A DNA stretch of 64,000 nt from Nilaparvata lugens (Eukaryota; Arthropoda; Insecta; Hemiptera; Delphacidae): assembly GCF_014356525.2 (NCBI RefSeq), contig NC_052507.1, forward strand, positions 53,130,463 to 53,194,462, read 5' to 3'. Below, piece by piece: positions 1-13,309 of the stretch; position 1 is the stretch's first letter; each line of letters opens with the position of its first letter. Under the pieces are notes generated by a model. It saw only the letters and a program-made list of their open reading frames with translations, did no database searches and was not told the origin of the DNA. Made by a program: the position numbers and the translations under genes.

Positions 1-3000
1 CACATAATTATGTTCATCATGTGTATGATGAGTTATATTCAATCTAATAGAATCTATAAGGACGGAGAAATAAACATTTTATTAATAACTTTGGTGTGAA
101 CGCAGCTTTATGATTGTAAAATCTCTTTAATAACAATGTTTCACTAACACAAATGATAAAATCAGTAAAATACTGAAATTCTGTACCCTTATAGAATTTA
201 CCAATCTTTAGAATGAGAATGTATTAGTGAGTTTAAAAAATAAACAACTATTATTTCTGCCATCTGTAATATTCTCAGTGAAAACTTTTATACAAATCAA
301 ATAATTTTTCATTTCCATCTTCTATGCCCAATACAATAACAATTTGAGTTCTATTCTATATATTCCAACATATACGCATTCTAGTTTTTAACAAATATAT
401 AAAATTTGTAGTAATAATCAGTTTTAAATTTTGTGTTTAATAATAACCCCTAGTTTATTCCTAGTAACAATGCTCGTCCCAAATACTGGTTTCTAAAACA
501 CTTATTAATAACCTAGCTATAATAGTCTAGATTTTAATAAGAATCCTAGAAATTGGACTTAGGTCAATAATATTACAATAATATGGTGGGCCCAATAATA
601 TCTACGGTACAAATTAATTAAACTAGGTTTAAAATATATTAGATTCCAAACTACCTCAAAATTGTCTAAAAGTAATTAAACTTAGTTTAAACTAAATCAG
701 ATTGCACCTTCTGAACGTCGATTTGGCAACAACAGTTTTAGGCGATTCCCACCCGGTGCGATAATACAGTAGATAACTCGAACCGGGCTGAAATTACCTT
801 AAACTGTTGAACATGTTTCGCTCCCACAAGTCAATACTGGACGAAAATAGGTCTTTGGATTTTTGACTGATAGTCACAGGAATTACGGCTGTGATATAGA
901 TTTATTCAAACTATTATATGCACACCAGTAGTTCCTTGGACCAACAGCCATGATTTGAGGAAATACATTAGAAATATCTCGTTCGAAATTGGAAAAAATT
1001 AAACATGACGAAAATTTGTGACCGTAATTAGCGAGTATTAGGTCTAGTCACGCAAATTGATAAACTCGTGTAATAGAACAATACCCGCTAACTATTGGCA
1101 CATTGATTGTTGATTTTTCCCAGAATTCTTCATAAAATATTTTCTCTCCTGCCAATATTTTTATTCTATGAAGCTAAATGTATTTTTCTAATGTAATACA
1201 AATCATTTTTACTTCAACACTTAAATTTTAAACAATAAGTTTTAAATTTTAAAACGAGTAAAATTTATTCAAATTCGGTTATATCCAGGCTCCTAATCCA
1301 TAATATTAAAAATAATACAGCAAATTATTTATTATTAATGTACTAGATTACACGTTTCACATGAATGAAACGACAAAAACTACTGTTTGTTTCGCAATTA
1401 CAAAATTATATTTAAAAATAATATTTCAGGTAGTTCACGATTGTATTCATGATACTGTAATTTTTAATATTGAGTAAATTTCATGTAACAAAACAAATTA
1501 CAATATAAAATAATAATTAATGTTCACTCAATAGTTGAATCCTATAAGAGATTTGTGTAAACATACGGTTTTTACAAAACAGTTTAGCGGCCAACTGCTT
1601 GGACTAGATTCCTAGATAAGTGTATTCAAATACATCATCTATGCCCTCTTAATTGTAAGGCTATAACAGAATTTAAGAAATCGATTGGCGCTCAGCCTGT
1701 ATAAAAGCATTAACAATGATTTTTTAATTATCCAATTCAATATAGGCCTTATTATAATAAAAATCGAACTAGGCCTACATCAATAAATTTAAGTTATTAA
1801 TTGTGTTAGTAATTTTATGTACATAAGTAGTAATAGTTCAGCTATTTACCAATCACAATGAATTCCAAGAAACATAACGGAAGCAACTCAACAACAAGTT
1901 ATGTTCCAGCTTATTCTAATATCTAAACTCATCAAAGTGAACTGACTTACTATCAAAGAGCTCTGGTCTTATCCCTTATCTAATCGCATTTCTTGATAAC
2001 TTCAAAACTATCTAATTCACATTCAACTTGAATAAGCGAAAATGTTAAAGTGAAATCTTCTGTTATACCAATAACATTTTAAATTAATCAGTCACTAATT
2101 TTATAACCTATCTAATTATATATTAATGATAATCATATCATTTAAATTGTTATTGAAATTTTTATTTTTAAACCATTGACATGATGCAAATTGAAATCCA
2201 ATTGAATATAAAACTTAACATATCTTATAACTTAGCATAGAAAATTTTGTCAAAAAGAATTTCTTAATTTGAATATACATGCAACTATTACTATGAATCA
2301 TATCACTAAAATTTGTGAATCAGAAAATTATTCAATCATCTAATCCAGGTTATTTGTCTGAATTCATAATCTCCAATATATTGAAATTCCAAACAAAAAG
2401 TGTTCAGATGATGGACAAACTAATAAAACTTATGAACCACATCTTTAAATTTTTCCAAATCCAACTAAATTATTGTGGAAGTTCATTTCAAAATAAAAAT
2501 TGGGCCTAAAAAATCAGGCCTACCAGACCTGATTGGATTGATTTAATAGGATTTGAAGCTCAATACTATGAAATGTATTGAAAAACTAAAAACGGTATTT
2601 CCATCAAATTGGACTGTTCTTGTAATGTTGTAATAAAATGATATGTACTAATCTACATGAGAATTTACTATTTGTTAAATTCAATAATAATTTTGAATGG
2701 AAAATCAACACTTTTAAATATAAATCAAAAGTGTATCATCTTTACGATTAAGAATTTAATCCCCAACCTATGCAATTAAATAGTTAATCCAACTTATTAA
2801 ATCATGAATATCAACAATCAGAAAATTATATTTCAAAACTAATCCCAATTAAAAATTAATATTATAAATACAACATTTCAAAGCAATTACACATAAGAAT
2901 CCAAAAACGTTATTCTAAAACTTCCTAACTAGATTCCGTAATGAGTTATTATAATAATAACTTTATTCCTGTAAAAGATTGGTTAGTTTCAAAAAGAGAT

Positions 3001-3480
3001 TCATCCTACCTTTCATTGAAGTTGTGCGATGTGGAGTCACCTCCCCCTGCCCCTTCCTTATTTGGTTTCTCTATCATGTTGATGACTAATTCTACAGAGT
3101 ATAGGTACATCAGTGATGTTGTAAAGAATCACAACCCGTATCTATCAATGAATCGTTTAGTAAATCACATAAATCTACTTTTGAAATGACTCAACTTTAA
3201 ACTTATTCGGCTCAAAAATAGAAACTCTGCAAAATCATTAAACTCTTTCAGGAAACTAGGAAATTAGAAAATTATAAATGAACTTTCATGCTTTAAATTG
3301 AATTTAAACCTTATTCAAGATGAATTAACACTTCTTCAAATAAAACTTGAGAAAATAATTATTGAAATCCGAATCAATTGAAATTATAAATATTGATTTA
3401 CTGTATGTAAATGTGAACCATAAAGTTACAATCTTACTTTAATAGTGCAATTCATTTAAAATGTAACAAAAATAAGATTT
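1..3480. other. AT-rich stretch without recognisable gene
   Basis: I see no ORF with protein-family character, no RNA gene and no clear repeat structure. The short open frames (such as 64 aa at 2315-2509 and 82 aa at 2941-3189) are low-complexity, AT-driven and lack domain motifs. By strand and position this is probably intron of, or DNA upstream of, ACO1. Confidence 0.5.
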
Positions 3481-3485
3481 AGCAA

Positions 3486-3577
3486 GTCCACACAGTATTC
3501 TCTACACACTTTCAAGTTAATGACAGTACGGTAACACACTGTCAAGTAATATGAATGTATGGAGAATACAGTGTGGA
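3486..3577. repeat. Short foldback (hairpin) repeat
   Basis: The two ends are inverted copies of TCCACAC(A/T)GTATTCTC, with about 60 bases between the arms. This looks like a small MITE or a remnant of one. No coding potential. Confidence 0.5.
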
Positions 3578-3745
3578 TTTGAGACATCTTAACTTGCTGT
3601 TAAATGAATATTACTATTAGTTAATTATTAACTTTGGGGCTATTCATTTACAGTATTTGAATTTGACTAATGACAAGTAATAATAATTGTTCTATGACAT
3701 CACTAATGTACTCTACATAATGACACACTAAGTCGCTAGAATCAC

Positions 3746-4005
3746 TCAGAACCGCGGGGCTCTTACCCTAGACCAGAGGAGGTCTTCACCGCTCAAAGCC
3801 CGAACCACAACTGACAAAATCGAGGTCCGTTTCTTCCTGAGGTGCACTTTCTCCCTTGGCGAGGCGAGTGGTGGGGAAAAGCGCCGGCCTATAGGAGCGC
3901 TCGCTCTGTGGCTGGCTCGGCCAATAGGAAGCGTTGCTCCGTTCCCGCCACCACGCCAATCCCTGTTGTGGGTTTGAAACGGTTTTCCCGTTGGCGGGTA
4001 TTTTG
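3746..4005. other. GC-rich, CpG-containing island, unidentified
   Basis: A sharply GC-rich block of about 260 bp in AT-rich DNA. It contains two CCAAT boxes (GGCCAATAGG near 3918 and CGCCAATCCC near 3953), several CpGs and GCGCC motifs. The two overlapping open frames here (114 aa on -, 60 aa on +) have no recognisable domain. It could be a promoter (possibly a 5' promoter of ACO1, whose first exons I did not find), a transposon end or a decayed RNA gene. The sequence alone does not decide. Confidence 0.3.
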
Positions 4006-4009
4006 AAAA

Positions 4010-5800
4010 TGTTTGGTTTCTTTTATGAAGAATGTGAAGTTTTAGGAGGACTTTTAGAAGATTATGCAATTTTGGAACTTTATATTGCATTAATTTTGTA
4101 TTTTTTTATTCCATGAATAATAAGACATTTTTTGTAGTTTAACATATTTGTAGGATTTAAATTGTAGAATTACTCCATAATTGAAATGGATTAATTATGT
4201 TGTAAACTTCACCATATCGCTGAGAGCTTGAATTATGCTGGGATATACATTAATAAAACTGTCATTATGTATTATTGTAAATAACTTTCCAGATTTCATA
4301 AAAATTGAAATTATATTGATGTTAACTAAGCTATTATGTAGTTATCTTAAATATTAGTGAGACATGTTTATTGATAGTCAATAACCAAAAGGGAAAGAAT
4401 AAATTATGTTTCAAGGACGCTGCTTGTTATATGTGATATTAGAAACATGATCTGGAAAATGGTAGCATAATCGTTGAAAAGGATTATCCAAGTTCTAATT
4501 CAATATTTCTTCGTTTGACATAATTAATTAATTATTTTGGAATCTGAACATTACCCGAACTATTCAAACGTCAATTTGATTCTTCTATGATAGATTAAAA
4601 GTAATTCAATTCAGGATATACCTGTCTTTAGCAAACTGTGAACATGAAGATTCAAGCTCTCAGACCGATTCTTGAACAACCAATAGTAATGATTATCTTT
4701 GACATTATTGATTTTTATCCCAACTCCGTCTGTTGAAGGATTTTTTTATTTCATCTCTTGTACTGTAGATAAATCTTGAATTTCACTTTATGAATTTAGA
4801 TCATACGAGCAATAATACAAGACTACTAATGTGAGAAAATACTACTATCAAAACCAATGCTTCATTCTTGGTTTCTTTTTCTACCCAACAGAACACAGCT
4901 TCATTGAATTACAACAGATTTAAAAACTTCAGGATCTTGCAGAGGTTTTATGAGGGCTGCTTTTCTATGTCTTATTTCATCTTCCAGTCATATTTTTAAA
5001 TGCTTTTGAGTCTAGTTTTTGTCTGTACTAGTGGAATATAAGCCCACATTGGTTTAGATCTGCTTTAATAAACTCACCACGTTTCTGGTGGTTCGAAAGT
5101 CTCCTATATTAGGTCTCTGATTTTTTCATAGTCAGAAGTTTGAGGTAGTGTTCCGAACTGAAAAGTGTATCTTCTTTAACAATCATAATAATTTCACTAC
5201 CTTCTTATTGAACAATTATTATTATCATCACTACTCTTGCACAAAAATGCAATCAAATTTAACCACCCTATTGTCTTAGATTCGTTGACTGGTTCTCCAG
5301 GCAACGCTTACGATAGATTGCATAATTTTACTGCGGTTAAATATTAAATTTGAATGGATTATTGTACAAATGGCCTTTTTTACTGACACCAGGGTGGGGA
5401 GTGGTCTGGAAAAGTCAGATAATTTCAAAGTTCTGGAAAGTTTAGGAAAAGTTCAAAATATGTTCATGTTTGAAAAAGTTCATGTTTAAAATAGCATGAA
5501 ATACCTTGAAGATAAATAATTGAATTGTTGAGAGATTTTGAAGTTGTTTTGAGTTTTTTTTGAAGTTGAGAGCTCTTAGTTCTGATAGATCTGGAGTCAG
5601 TCTTTTCCTCAATGCAATATCTTGTTGACCATTGCATGTATCTCACTGCACCAGTTCTGCTTCTAAAGTAAATTTGTCGGCCAAGGAAATTTGTTTTAAA
5701 ATCAGGGAATTTTCAAATCTCATTTCACTAGCTACCCGGTGCTAGTCTTCTAATTTATCATAAAACAATAACATTTTTTAATAACATTATATTTTCTTTG
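4010..5800. other. AT-rich stretch without recognisable gene
   Basis: No gene, RNA or structured repeat recognised. Open frames are short and compositionally biased. Confidence 0.5.
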
Positions 5801-5805
5801 TAATG

Positions 5806-6430
5806 GGATTCACTTTAAACTGTCAGTCAGCATTGGTTGATTCAGATGCATTTATGTTATTAAACAAGTATATATAGATATAGGATCTATGTTAGTTATT
5901 AAAAGCGTATTACTTGAATGTATAATGGGAATGGAGATAAAGATATGAAGAGTCTATGATTATGAATTTAGATAAAGATATGAAGATAAGAATCATTAAT
6001 GATTCGGGTGGAAATCTGGAAAGATAATTGGGCAAAATTTGAACAAATATTGGATGATTTGAATTTCTCTAAGGATAATCGAATAGATAATGAATGTTTA
6101 GAGGGATTAGTTGCAAGATATGAGAGATAAAAAATGAGTTATTCAATTTGATTTATAGTTAATTTGAACTATAGTTAGACTCACTTTAAACTGTCTTGGT
6201 TTGATCGGATGCAAATTTATGTTAATTATACTGGATATTAATTTTATACTCATATTAATATATGTGTATCAGATACCATTGTAATTTGTAACAAATTACA
6301 ATTTAATTCTCACAAAGCTCATTGTAATTACAAATTACAATGCAATTTGTAACAAATTACAAATGAGATTCACTTCAAATTATCAGCAATGATTTAATGG
6401 TAAGCATTGATGTTATTTATGAGGAATAAC
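5806..6430. repeat. Three half-copies of a dispersed hairpin MITE, plus local ATTTGTAAC repeats
   Basis: Units beginning GATTCACTTTAAACTGTC or close variants start near 5808, 6178 and 6364. Each is followed by a GATGCA/ATTTATGTTATT-like tail. The same terminus occurs in complete hairpins at 10.25, 10.47 and 15.55 kb. Between 6280 and 6362 short palindromes of the type GTAATTTGTAACAAATTAC are iterated. Confidence 0.45.
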
Positions 6431-6521
6431 TGAAATATTGAACTGTTCTACGCTGTAGAGTAAACCACCCTATTCCGTAATTACTTTATCTGTATTTGCA
6501 GCATTAAATATAGTACAGTTA

Positions 6522-7109
6522 TACAGGATGTCTCACGAAAAGTGTAACAGCCGAAGACTATAAATTCTACATTAAATTTGCAACAAAAAATGTCCAGTAA
6601 AATTTTCTTATATCGACATTAGTTATCGAGATATTTGGATTTTTCGATATTTTCGAAAAACATCCATAACTAGTAAACTATCAGTCAAAATCTAATTCCA
6701 AGGACATGGTTGGAAAGAGAAAGAAATTTACAATAATATTCATATAATTTGTTCCTTTGTTTGACGTTTTCGAACTTTTTATGAGCTTTCAAACTGTTTG
6801 AAATTTGGCTTTGAACTCGACGAATGTACTTTTTTCAACTTTGAACGCTCATAAAATTTCAAAAACTTGAAACAAAGGAACAAATTATATGAATATTATT
6901 GTAAATTTCTTTCTCTTTCCAACCATGTTCTTGGAATTAGATTTTGACTGATAGTTTACTAGTTATTGATGTTTTTCGAAAATATCGAAAAATCCAAATA
7001 TTTCGATAACTAAGGTCGATATAAGAAAATTTTACTGGACATTCTTTGTTTCAAATTCAATGTAGAATCGATGTCTTCGGCTGTTACACCTTTCGTGGGA
7101 CATTCTGTA
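6522..7109. mobile_element. 588-bp foldback MITE with long inverted repeats and TA ends
   Basis: The left arm (6522 to about 6790) and right arm (about 6845 to 7109) are near-perfect inverted copies of about 265 bp separated by a short centre. The tips read TACAGGATGTCTCACG on the left and the complement of TACAGAATGTCCCACG on the right, flanked by TA. This fits a non-autonomous Tc1/mariner-type element. No transposase is encoded. Confidence 0.75.
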
Positions 7110-7204
7110 TATGTAGTTGTACATTATTCTCTCCTTACTTTATCATTTAGTGCAGTAGTAAATAGATATTGTGGTGGGTGAATAACAGGGCCTATCCCAA
7201 GTAT

Positions 7205-7206
<2 letters not shown>

Positions 7207-7246
<40 letters not shown>

Positions 7247-7253
7247 ATATAGT
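7207..7253. repeat. (TA)n microsatellite
   Basis: An almost uninterrupted TA dinucleotide run, followed by degenerate TATATAG repeats to about 7315. Confidence 0.95.
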
Positions 7254-7319
7254 TTCTATTTACAGCTATACAACTTGTATTTATATAGTTGTATACTCTA
7301 TATATAGATATATATGACG

Positions 7320-8060
7320 CGTTCCGGAGTTCAATGTCCTCAGATTTCTCCACACGTGATCGCATTCATACATTCCTGGAAATTCCAAATTATGACTTCA
7401 GCCGTTAGGACATATTTACTCAATAGAAAGTTTCACATGATGCAAATGGAATGGAAACTTTTCTTTTGTTTATTATGTTGAACGAAATAAATTAGTCTAA
7501 TGATGTAGTGGTCAATAATGTGACTTGACTAATATATTATTGGTTTGTGAATATGTTTGGTTGAAGTTGAGCAACAAAGGGATGATTCATTAGGCTTCGG
7601 CTTGCAAATACACAGTTCCTTCTTGATAAGTAAAATGTCAAACTTCAGTAAACGCTTCTATGAATTAAGATAAAAGAAAATTGAGCGCTGTTGTCAGAGA
7701 AGTTATAGAAATGTTGCATAGTGAACATAGTTTGCTAGTTGCAGTTGAAACGAATTAAAAATCTTGAACATAGGGTCTTTACTGTAGTTAAACGGTACGA
7801 TTTCAATAGGTGACTAATTCTTTAAGGACATTTATTTTTTTTAATTCAATGGAAATAAATGTGAAGTTAAAAGGTTGAAAACTTAGCGTTTCACTAAAAT
7901 ACCCTATAGATACTAACAGTTATTAATCAATATGAATGTATTACTATTACTTATACAGTAGCCTATGAGGAAAAATATTCATAACCATTCTACAAGATTT
8001 TTATACATTGAGAAATAGACTACCAGAAGGAGAGGTTGTGTTGGTATCTTATCACTCAGA
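7320..8060. other. AT-rich stretch without recognisable gene
   Basis: Nothing with gene or repeat character was recognised beyond low-complexity sequence. Confidence 0.4.
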
Positions 8061-8070
8061 TAAGTTTAGA

Positions 8071-8264
8071 AACTGCTACTCCCGTTTTCGAGTGACCACT
8101 TGAGGAGCCCACTCTGCTAAATACATTACACATGAGTTTCAAAATTGCTTCCTATGGTTCGGAACCCACTTGAAGTTATAGGGTCTTCCATTTCTAATCA
8201 GCACCCTTCCCATTACCAACGCACAAGCTTGGAGTTTATGTGGGCATCATCCTCAGAAAAAAGC
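8071..8264 (+). mobile_element. tRNA-type SINE copy 1
   Basis: One of at least four copies of a SINE about 190 bp long. Shared blocks are CTGCTACTCCCG at the head, a pol III B-box-like GGTTCGGA(A/T)CC in the middle, and GCACAAGC(C/T)T.GAG followed by TGTGGGCATCA(C/T)CCTCAG at the tail before an A-rich end. Divergence from the other copies is moderate, so insertion is not recent. Confidence 0.65.
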
Positions 8265-8934
8265 AAAGGTCCCATTAAAATTCCATATCACTTCTGCATA
8301 TCATTGAGTCTCTCTCTACAATATATTGCCTGAAGTTTAATGTAGAATGTTCCCCTAGCACATTTAAATAAAAATAATGAAATGCTGAATTAGTAGCTTG
8401 TACACTAATTTTACAGGATTTTACACATTGTATTTGAATGTAATTTGATCTCTTTGAGTTTGTCAATTGCGTATATTGGTCTAAAATGGTGAAAAATATT
8501 TATTTATTGATACATTGAATCACAATTATCACATTACGGAATGAAGAAACCGGTTCTAGCTCAAAACTTCTTCTATTTTCACATAATGAATAAGTGTCAT
8601 GCTAAACTTCAGTGGAGTACAGGATCTTGAAAAAAATGCTCTTCATATAGGATAGAACAGGTTCTAAGGATTGTCTATTTTCATCAATTCAATAGATTTA
8701 TTATTGACTTCATTACTCTTTTCCTCTAATCCATTTAATATATATTTTGTTGAAAATTCCAAAAAGTTTTGTTGTGTCTTCTCTTTTTTATTTGATCTTG
8801 TTGAATGCTTATTCTCAATTCTTGTGAAGTATGAATGAATGTTTAGAACAATTCACGTGTATTTTATCAACATGAGCAGTTAGCTAAATGTTCGTGCTGG
8901 TATCTAATTGCTGAGGTTAGATTAGAGACGCGCG

Positions 8935-9130
8935 TCTGTTATGCCGTTGTACGGGTGACCACTTCACCCGGTTCTGCAATGTATAGTTTATGAGCATCGT
9001 AGTCGCGTTCTGTTGATTCGGAACCCATTTAAAGCTGTTGCATGCATGTGGATATTCATCTCTCATCATCATCCATCCGATTACTCACGCACAAGCCTAG
9101 AGCTTATGTGGGTATCACTCTCAGCAAAAA
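8935..9130 (+). mobile_element. tRNA-type SINE copy 2 (diverged)
   Basis: It carries the same order of blocks as copy 1 (GGTGACCACTTCA head, GATTCGGAACCCA centre, GCACAAGCCTAGAGC and GTGGGTATCACTCTCAG tail), ending in an A-rich run. The 5' part is the most diverged section. Confidence 0.6.
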
Positions 9131-9134
9131 CGCT

Positions 9135-10240
9135 ATTTAACCCCGTGTAAGATTATAATGAATATAATAAAAATAATTTTTGTGATAGATAATGAAACTC
9201 TATCAACAAAAATAGAACAATAGGTTCTATTGAAACTCGTAGCATGTGTAAATAAACTGCAAAACTTCTAAATAAAGAATATGAGTATTTTAAATGAACT
9301 GCTCTGGATCTAAATTCTAGTTATCTAGTTGATGAACCAGATCTTCAATAGAATATCGCGCTCATTCACTTCAAATGTATTATATACATTAGATATTTAG
9401 ACAAATAGAATTAAATAAAATTACTTCTTCGAACACATTCATCTTTGAGAGAATGACAGAGAGTAGTTACGCTGGTTACACCATTAACAATATAAAGGAA
9501 TCGCTACTTCATTACTAAACCATCTCTAGGGCTCACCATAATTAATTGCTACTGGTTTAGCAACCAAAACTAGTTTATCGATAATTCTTTAATTAGTGGT
9601 TGTGATAATCTTAAGTCTTTCTAATCATATGGATATCTACCACTATAAAACCTTCACTATAACACTAAAAGGCATTTATTCAATATTGTATCTATCACAA
9701 ATGGTGACTTCTAAGTTGAGTGAATGGAAACCCTAGAAAATTGAACGTTTTAAAAGGAAAAACAGTTTTCCTTCTCTACGGCATAGATCGACATTCTAAA
9801 AATTAACAATTTTAAAAGGAAAAACAGCTTTCTTCTTCCATAGCTTCATTAGTCTTTATAGCCATTTTTGTTGTTTTTATGTAGAAGCTGCCATTAGAAT
9901 TGACAGGGGTTTGTATGAAAAGCCAGCTAAAATCCATGGATGAATGTTGATTCTTTTCTACAGCGATTTGTCTTTAGTTTGTCTTCCAGGACAATATAGG
10001 AGACTAATATCCTTTTTACCTGAAGTATTACTATACATTCCTAGTCTTTTCAGATCAATGACCTTTCCAAAACAGGGTGGTAGGTATTAGAGTGTGGTGG
10101 GAAGGGTGAGGGGGTGTAGCTCCAACCGTCCCTGGCAGGAAAAGAAGGGACAATGCAAAATAGAAAAACTATTCAAAAACTGGCAAACATATTTCTGTCC
10201 GGTTTTATAGTTGAATAAGCGCACATTGTACACTCCTAGA
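9135..10240. other. No gene seen; short direct repeat
   Basis: AT-rich intron-like sequence. A TTTTAAAAGGAAAAACAG motif occurs twice (near 9748 and 9810) in an imperfect direct repeat of about 65 bp. Nothing else was recognised. Confidence 0.4.
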
Positions 10241-10244
10241 AGAG

Positions 10245-10328
10245 AGATTCACTTGGAACTGTCAGCATTCCTTGTGAAATAACACCATCGCTTCCCATTG
10301 AAACAATGCTGTTAGTTGCAAGTGATGA
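10245..10328. repeat. Hairpin MITE, copy A
   Basis: Inverted arms CACTTG..ACTG.CAGCATT and AATGCTG..AGTTGCAAGTG enclose about 35 bases. It belongs to the same family as the hairpins at 10471 and 15550 and the half copies near 5.8-6.4 kb. Confidence 0.6.
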
Positions 10329-10377
10329 TATTTGGCACTATAGAAGAGAGGACATATTGTTCTAATTCGTGGAGGCT

Positions 10378-10424
10378 CGCAGGGTGCAGGGTGCAGGGTG
10401 CAGGGGTGGAGGGTGCAGGCCAAT
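10378..10424. repeat. GCAGGGT short tandem repeat
   Basis: Five or so units of GCAGGGT with one GGGGTGGA interruption. The 73-aa open frame read across it on the - strand is not coding. Confidence 0.85.
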
Positions 10425-10470
10425 ATTACCGTTAACTGTAGTACAGTCCAAGCCAGAAGCACCAGTTGCA

Positions 10471-10553
10471 CATTCACTGTCAACAGTCAGCATTGCTCAC
10501 AATTAACACTAATGCGCTGCCCATTCGACCAACACTGACAGTATGCAGTGAAT
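10471..10553. repeat. Hairpin MITE, copy B
   Basis: Inverted arms ATTCACTG.CAACAGTCAGCATTG and the complement near 10532-10553 form a hairpin of about 83 nt. Same family as copies A and C. Confidence 0.6.
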
Positions 10554-10604
10554 CTCAGTTGACAATGAGCTATTTGTGTTGAACGGTGGACGTGCATAAA
10601 CCAG

Positions 10605-10638
10605 CCAGTGAGTGAGTGAGCGAGTGAGCGAGTGAGCC
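10605..10638. repeat. GAGT/GAGC tetranucleotide repeat
   Basis: An imperfect (GAGT/GAGC)n run of about 30 bases. Confidence 0.85.
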
Positions 10639-10829
10639 AGGGTAGTAAGAGTCGTTTATGATGGAAATTTTGCTTCACTAGATAACAAGATAATAGCATT
10701 CACTATTATGTTGTATAATTATGTCCAATGCTATACGCTTACTATGTTGTATGTGAACAGCTATCTTGGTAATACTTTAGAGTAATTAGTCTAATTATAG
10801 ACTAATACATTGTAGTAGTCTTCAGAAAG

Positions 10830-11060
10830 CTATGCAATCTAATTCTGTGACAAGCATTGATTTTGATTCTGCATTCCTTTGTAAATCAAAATCATCCACT
10901 CCTTCAAATCTTTTTTTCACCACCTGGTCCTATCGGTTTTTTATCCTTTTCCTTATTTTTCTTCCCCCATACCATCCTTTCATTTCTTTCTATTTACTTC
11001 TACTGTTACCTCTTTTACCTTCTCATGGATTGAAGGTTTTCCTAGTACATGGATAACCAT
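10830..11060 (+). mobile_element. LINE 3' UTR fragment (+ orientation)
   Basis: It matches, as a reverse complement, the 3' UTR of the LINE at 16.95-19.19 kb. Shared blocks are the ATGCAATTAATTCT-like start, CACCTGGTCCTATCGGTTT, a CT-rich middle, CTTCTCA.GGATT and CCTAGTACATGGATA. The 74-aa open frame here is UTR read-through, not a gene. Confidence 0.6.
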
Positions 11061-11104
11061 ATTAAAAACACTTTACTTACATGGGCTACTTTTGTACAAA
11101 TTAA

Positions 11105-11262
11105 TAAAAACAATATAGAAACCTTGTAGTACTCTTTATTATTTAAAAACTTGAAATATTTCAACGACTAGTTTCGACTCCAACTCGAAAACTAGTCGTT
11201 GTTGAAATATTTTAAAGTTTTTAAATAATAAAGAGTACTACAAGGTTTTTATATTATTTTTA
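11105..11262. repeat. 158-bp hairpin MITE
   Basis: Near-perfect inverted arms of about 65-70 bp (AACCTTGTAGTACTCTTTATTATT and its complement) are joined by a short centre containing two inverted ACTAGTCGTT-type blocks. No coding potential. Confidence 0.75.
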
Positions 11263-11269
11263 CTAATGG

Positions 11270-12470
11270 ATAATCTTCTTTGAAGTTTTTCTGTTTATTC
11301 AAACATTTACTTTTTAATCCAATATTATTGAAATTATTAGGATATCAAGTGTTTTTTTGGGTCACGAAATTCAAAATTGTTATCACTTATCAATTATTCT
11401 CAAGGAGTATCGGACCAGAAATGTGAAGAGCGTGACATACATGACACATGTAACCTTCTTAACTTCATTAGGCTATCATTAAAATTTGAAAGAGGAATAG
11501 TGCAAGCTGAGCTTCATTCTCCTCTTTCAGATTATGATAAAATCTATTATTATCGATTATTGTGATAATTTTATTGATAAATAAATAATTATGTGAGTTG
11601 AAAATTCATTACGCAAAAATATTGGCAACGGGTTTTTGCGAACCAGAGCTCCGAAACGGGTGGAAATTGAAAATGACAACATTGAGGATGATCCTCATGA
11701 AAGTTATAAATTAGTTGAAAAAATATTTACACCCGTTCGGATCGAACAAGAGATCCAGAAAGAGTCACCACGTCATCAAAGTACTGGTTGAGAGTATTGG
11801 CGATTTGATAGGACTTATCTCTTACGTAGGCTGTGTAGGATAAAAATAAAATAAATTCGTTTTTATCATTAAAATTAGAATTAATTATTTACTTCAATAA
11901 GAAGGAAAACAGGCCTGTAACCATCCTTGGTAAATTTAGAATCTTTATGAAAATTTTCAAGTTGATCAGTTTGGATATAATCCCTATCTTGCCTGTACTC
12001 TACAAAAAGTCAATTTTATGTAGTAGTGAAGAGGAGCTTTAAAGTTATGACTTTTCCTATAAACTGGAATTCTTGTTGAAGTATTTTTCTGATCCTGATA
12101 CCACCATAAGTTGTAGATTTTTGCGTGGTTAATGATTTTGATAATGCTCTCTGATGGATGCTTCTACAGTTTTGTGGGATTTTGAAGCTCATTACTGATG
12201 AGTAAGCAGTAAGCACTAAAGCAGCCACCCTTCCAACGAGAGAACCGAGACACAGTGTTTATCTAATCTGTGCAATTAGAGATGGGACTATCATTTTGCA
12301 ATTGAAGAGTATTAGAGAGGATTTGATATTTAAAGTATTATTACTTGATATTATTCTATTCTTCACATTGGTTAATTAATAATTACCATATTACTTTTTC
12401 GCCTAATTCAACCCGTGCCCAGTTATTAATAATAATTATTCATCCTGTTTTTTTGTTGATAGTTTGATTT
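11270..12470. other. No gene recognised; one ATG-less open frame
   Basis: Mostly AT-rich. An open frame without ATG at 11597-11791 (about 64 codons, charged, with an acidic patch NDNIEDDPHESY) ends at TGA. It has no recognised family and no clear splice borders, so I do not call it a gene. Confidence 0.35.
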
Positions 12471-12476
12471 GATTTC

Positions 12477-13205
12477 GGTGGGATCCGAACGAGAACGAGC
12501 TGACGAGTTGATACATTGAATTTGTAATTTTTGTATTAATTTGAATGAATTTATGAGTTGCTTAATTGAATTGATTTCGGAGCTCATATTTAGCTTACAA
12601 AAAGCTTGGTTCAATTCGTCACTCGTACAACGAAAGAAACGCCATGAATTCAGAATCTTGAATCATCATGAATTCAGAATCATCCTGTTCTTTTGTTGAT
12701 AGTTTGGTTTGATTCCCCTATAGATTGTAATAACGCATCATAAATATAAACATCATTATAAATAATGTTTATCATAATGACAAACATAATTTATTGATTT
12801 TATCATCGTTATTCCTCCTCTTATTCTATTTGATATTTACGAGTATTATTAGCAGAAAATTTGCAAATATTAATCTTATCTATGGAATTAGCCAATTTCC
12901 ATTGACTAAGGAATTAGTTAGTACTCACATTTGATGAATAATAAGACTCATTAGAAAGTTGTTGGGCTCGTTGGTTGCTTTAGATTAGATAGGAAAAGCT
13001 TAGATTAGATAAGCGACAGCATGCAGGGCAGGGCTGCCCTTCTTTCGTTGTACGAGTCACGAATTGAACCAAGCTTTTTCTAAGCTAAATATGAGCTCCG
13101 AAATCAATTCAATTAAGCAACTCATAAATTCATTCAAATTAATACAAAAATTACGAATTTAATGAATCAACTCGTTCCCAGTTCGTTCTCGTTCGGATCC
13201 CACCC
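12477..13205. mobile_element. Foldback element with ~170-bp inverted arms
   Basis: Left arm 12477-12642 and right arm about 13040-13205 are inverted copies (GGTGGGATCCGAACGAG at the outer ends, GTACAACGAAAG at the inner ends), enclosing about 400 bp of AT-rich DNA. The motif CATCCTGTT.TTTTGTTGATAG occurs just outside the left arm and again at 12682. Non-coding. Confidence 0.65.
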
Positions 13206-13209
13206 AAAG

Positions 13210-13300
13210 AGAAGTAGGCGCTTTCATCTCAATTATCACTCCACTTCTTACGTAGCCGAGATATTATATGGGGGCATCATTCTCAACAAAAAATTAATGA
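13210..13300 (+). mobile_element. SINE 3'-tail fragment
   Basis: TTCATCTCAATTATCACTCC followed by a GGGGGCATCATTCTCA tail and A-rich end resembles the 3' half of the tRNA-type SINE family. It is diverged and truncated. Confidence 0.3.
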
Positions 13301-13309
13301 ATAAATCAT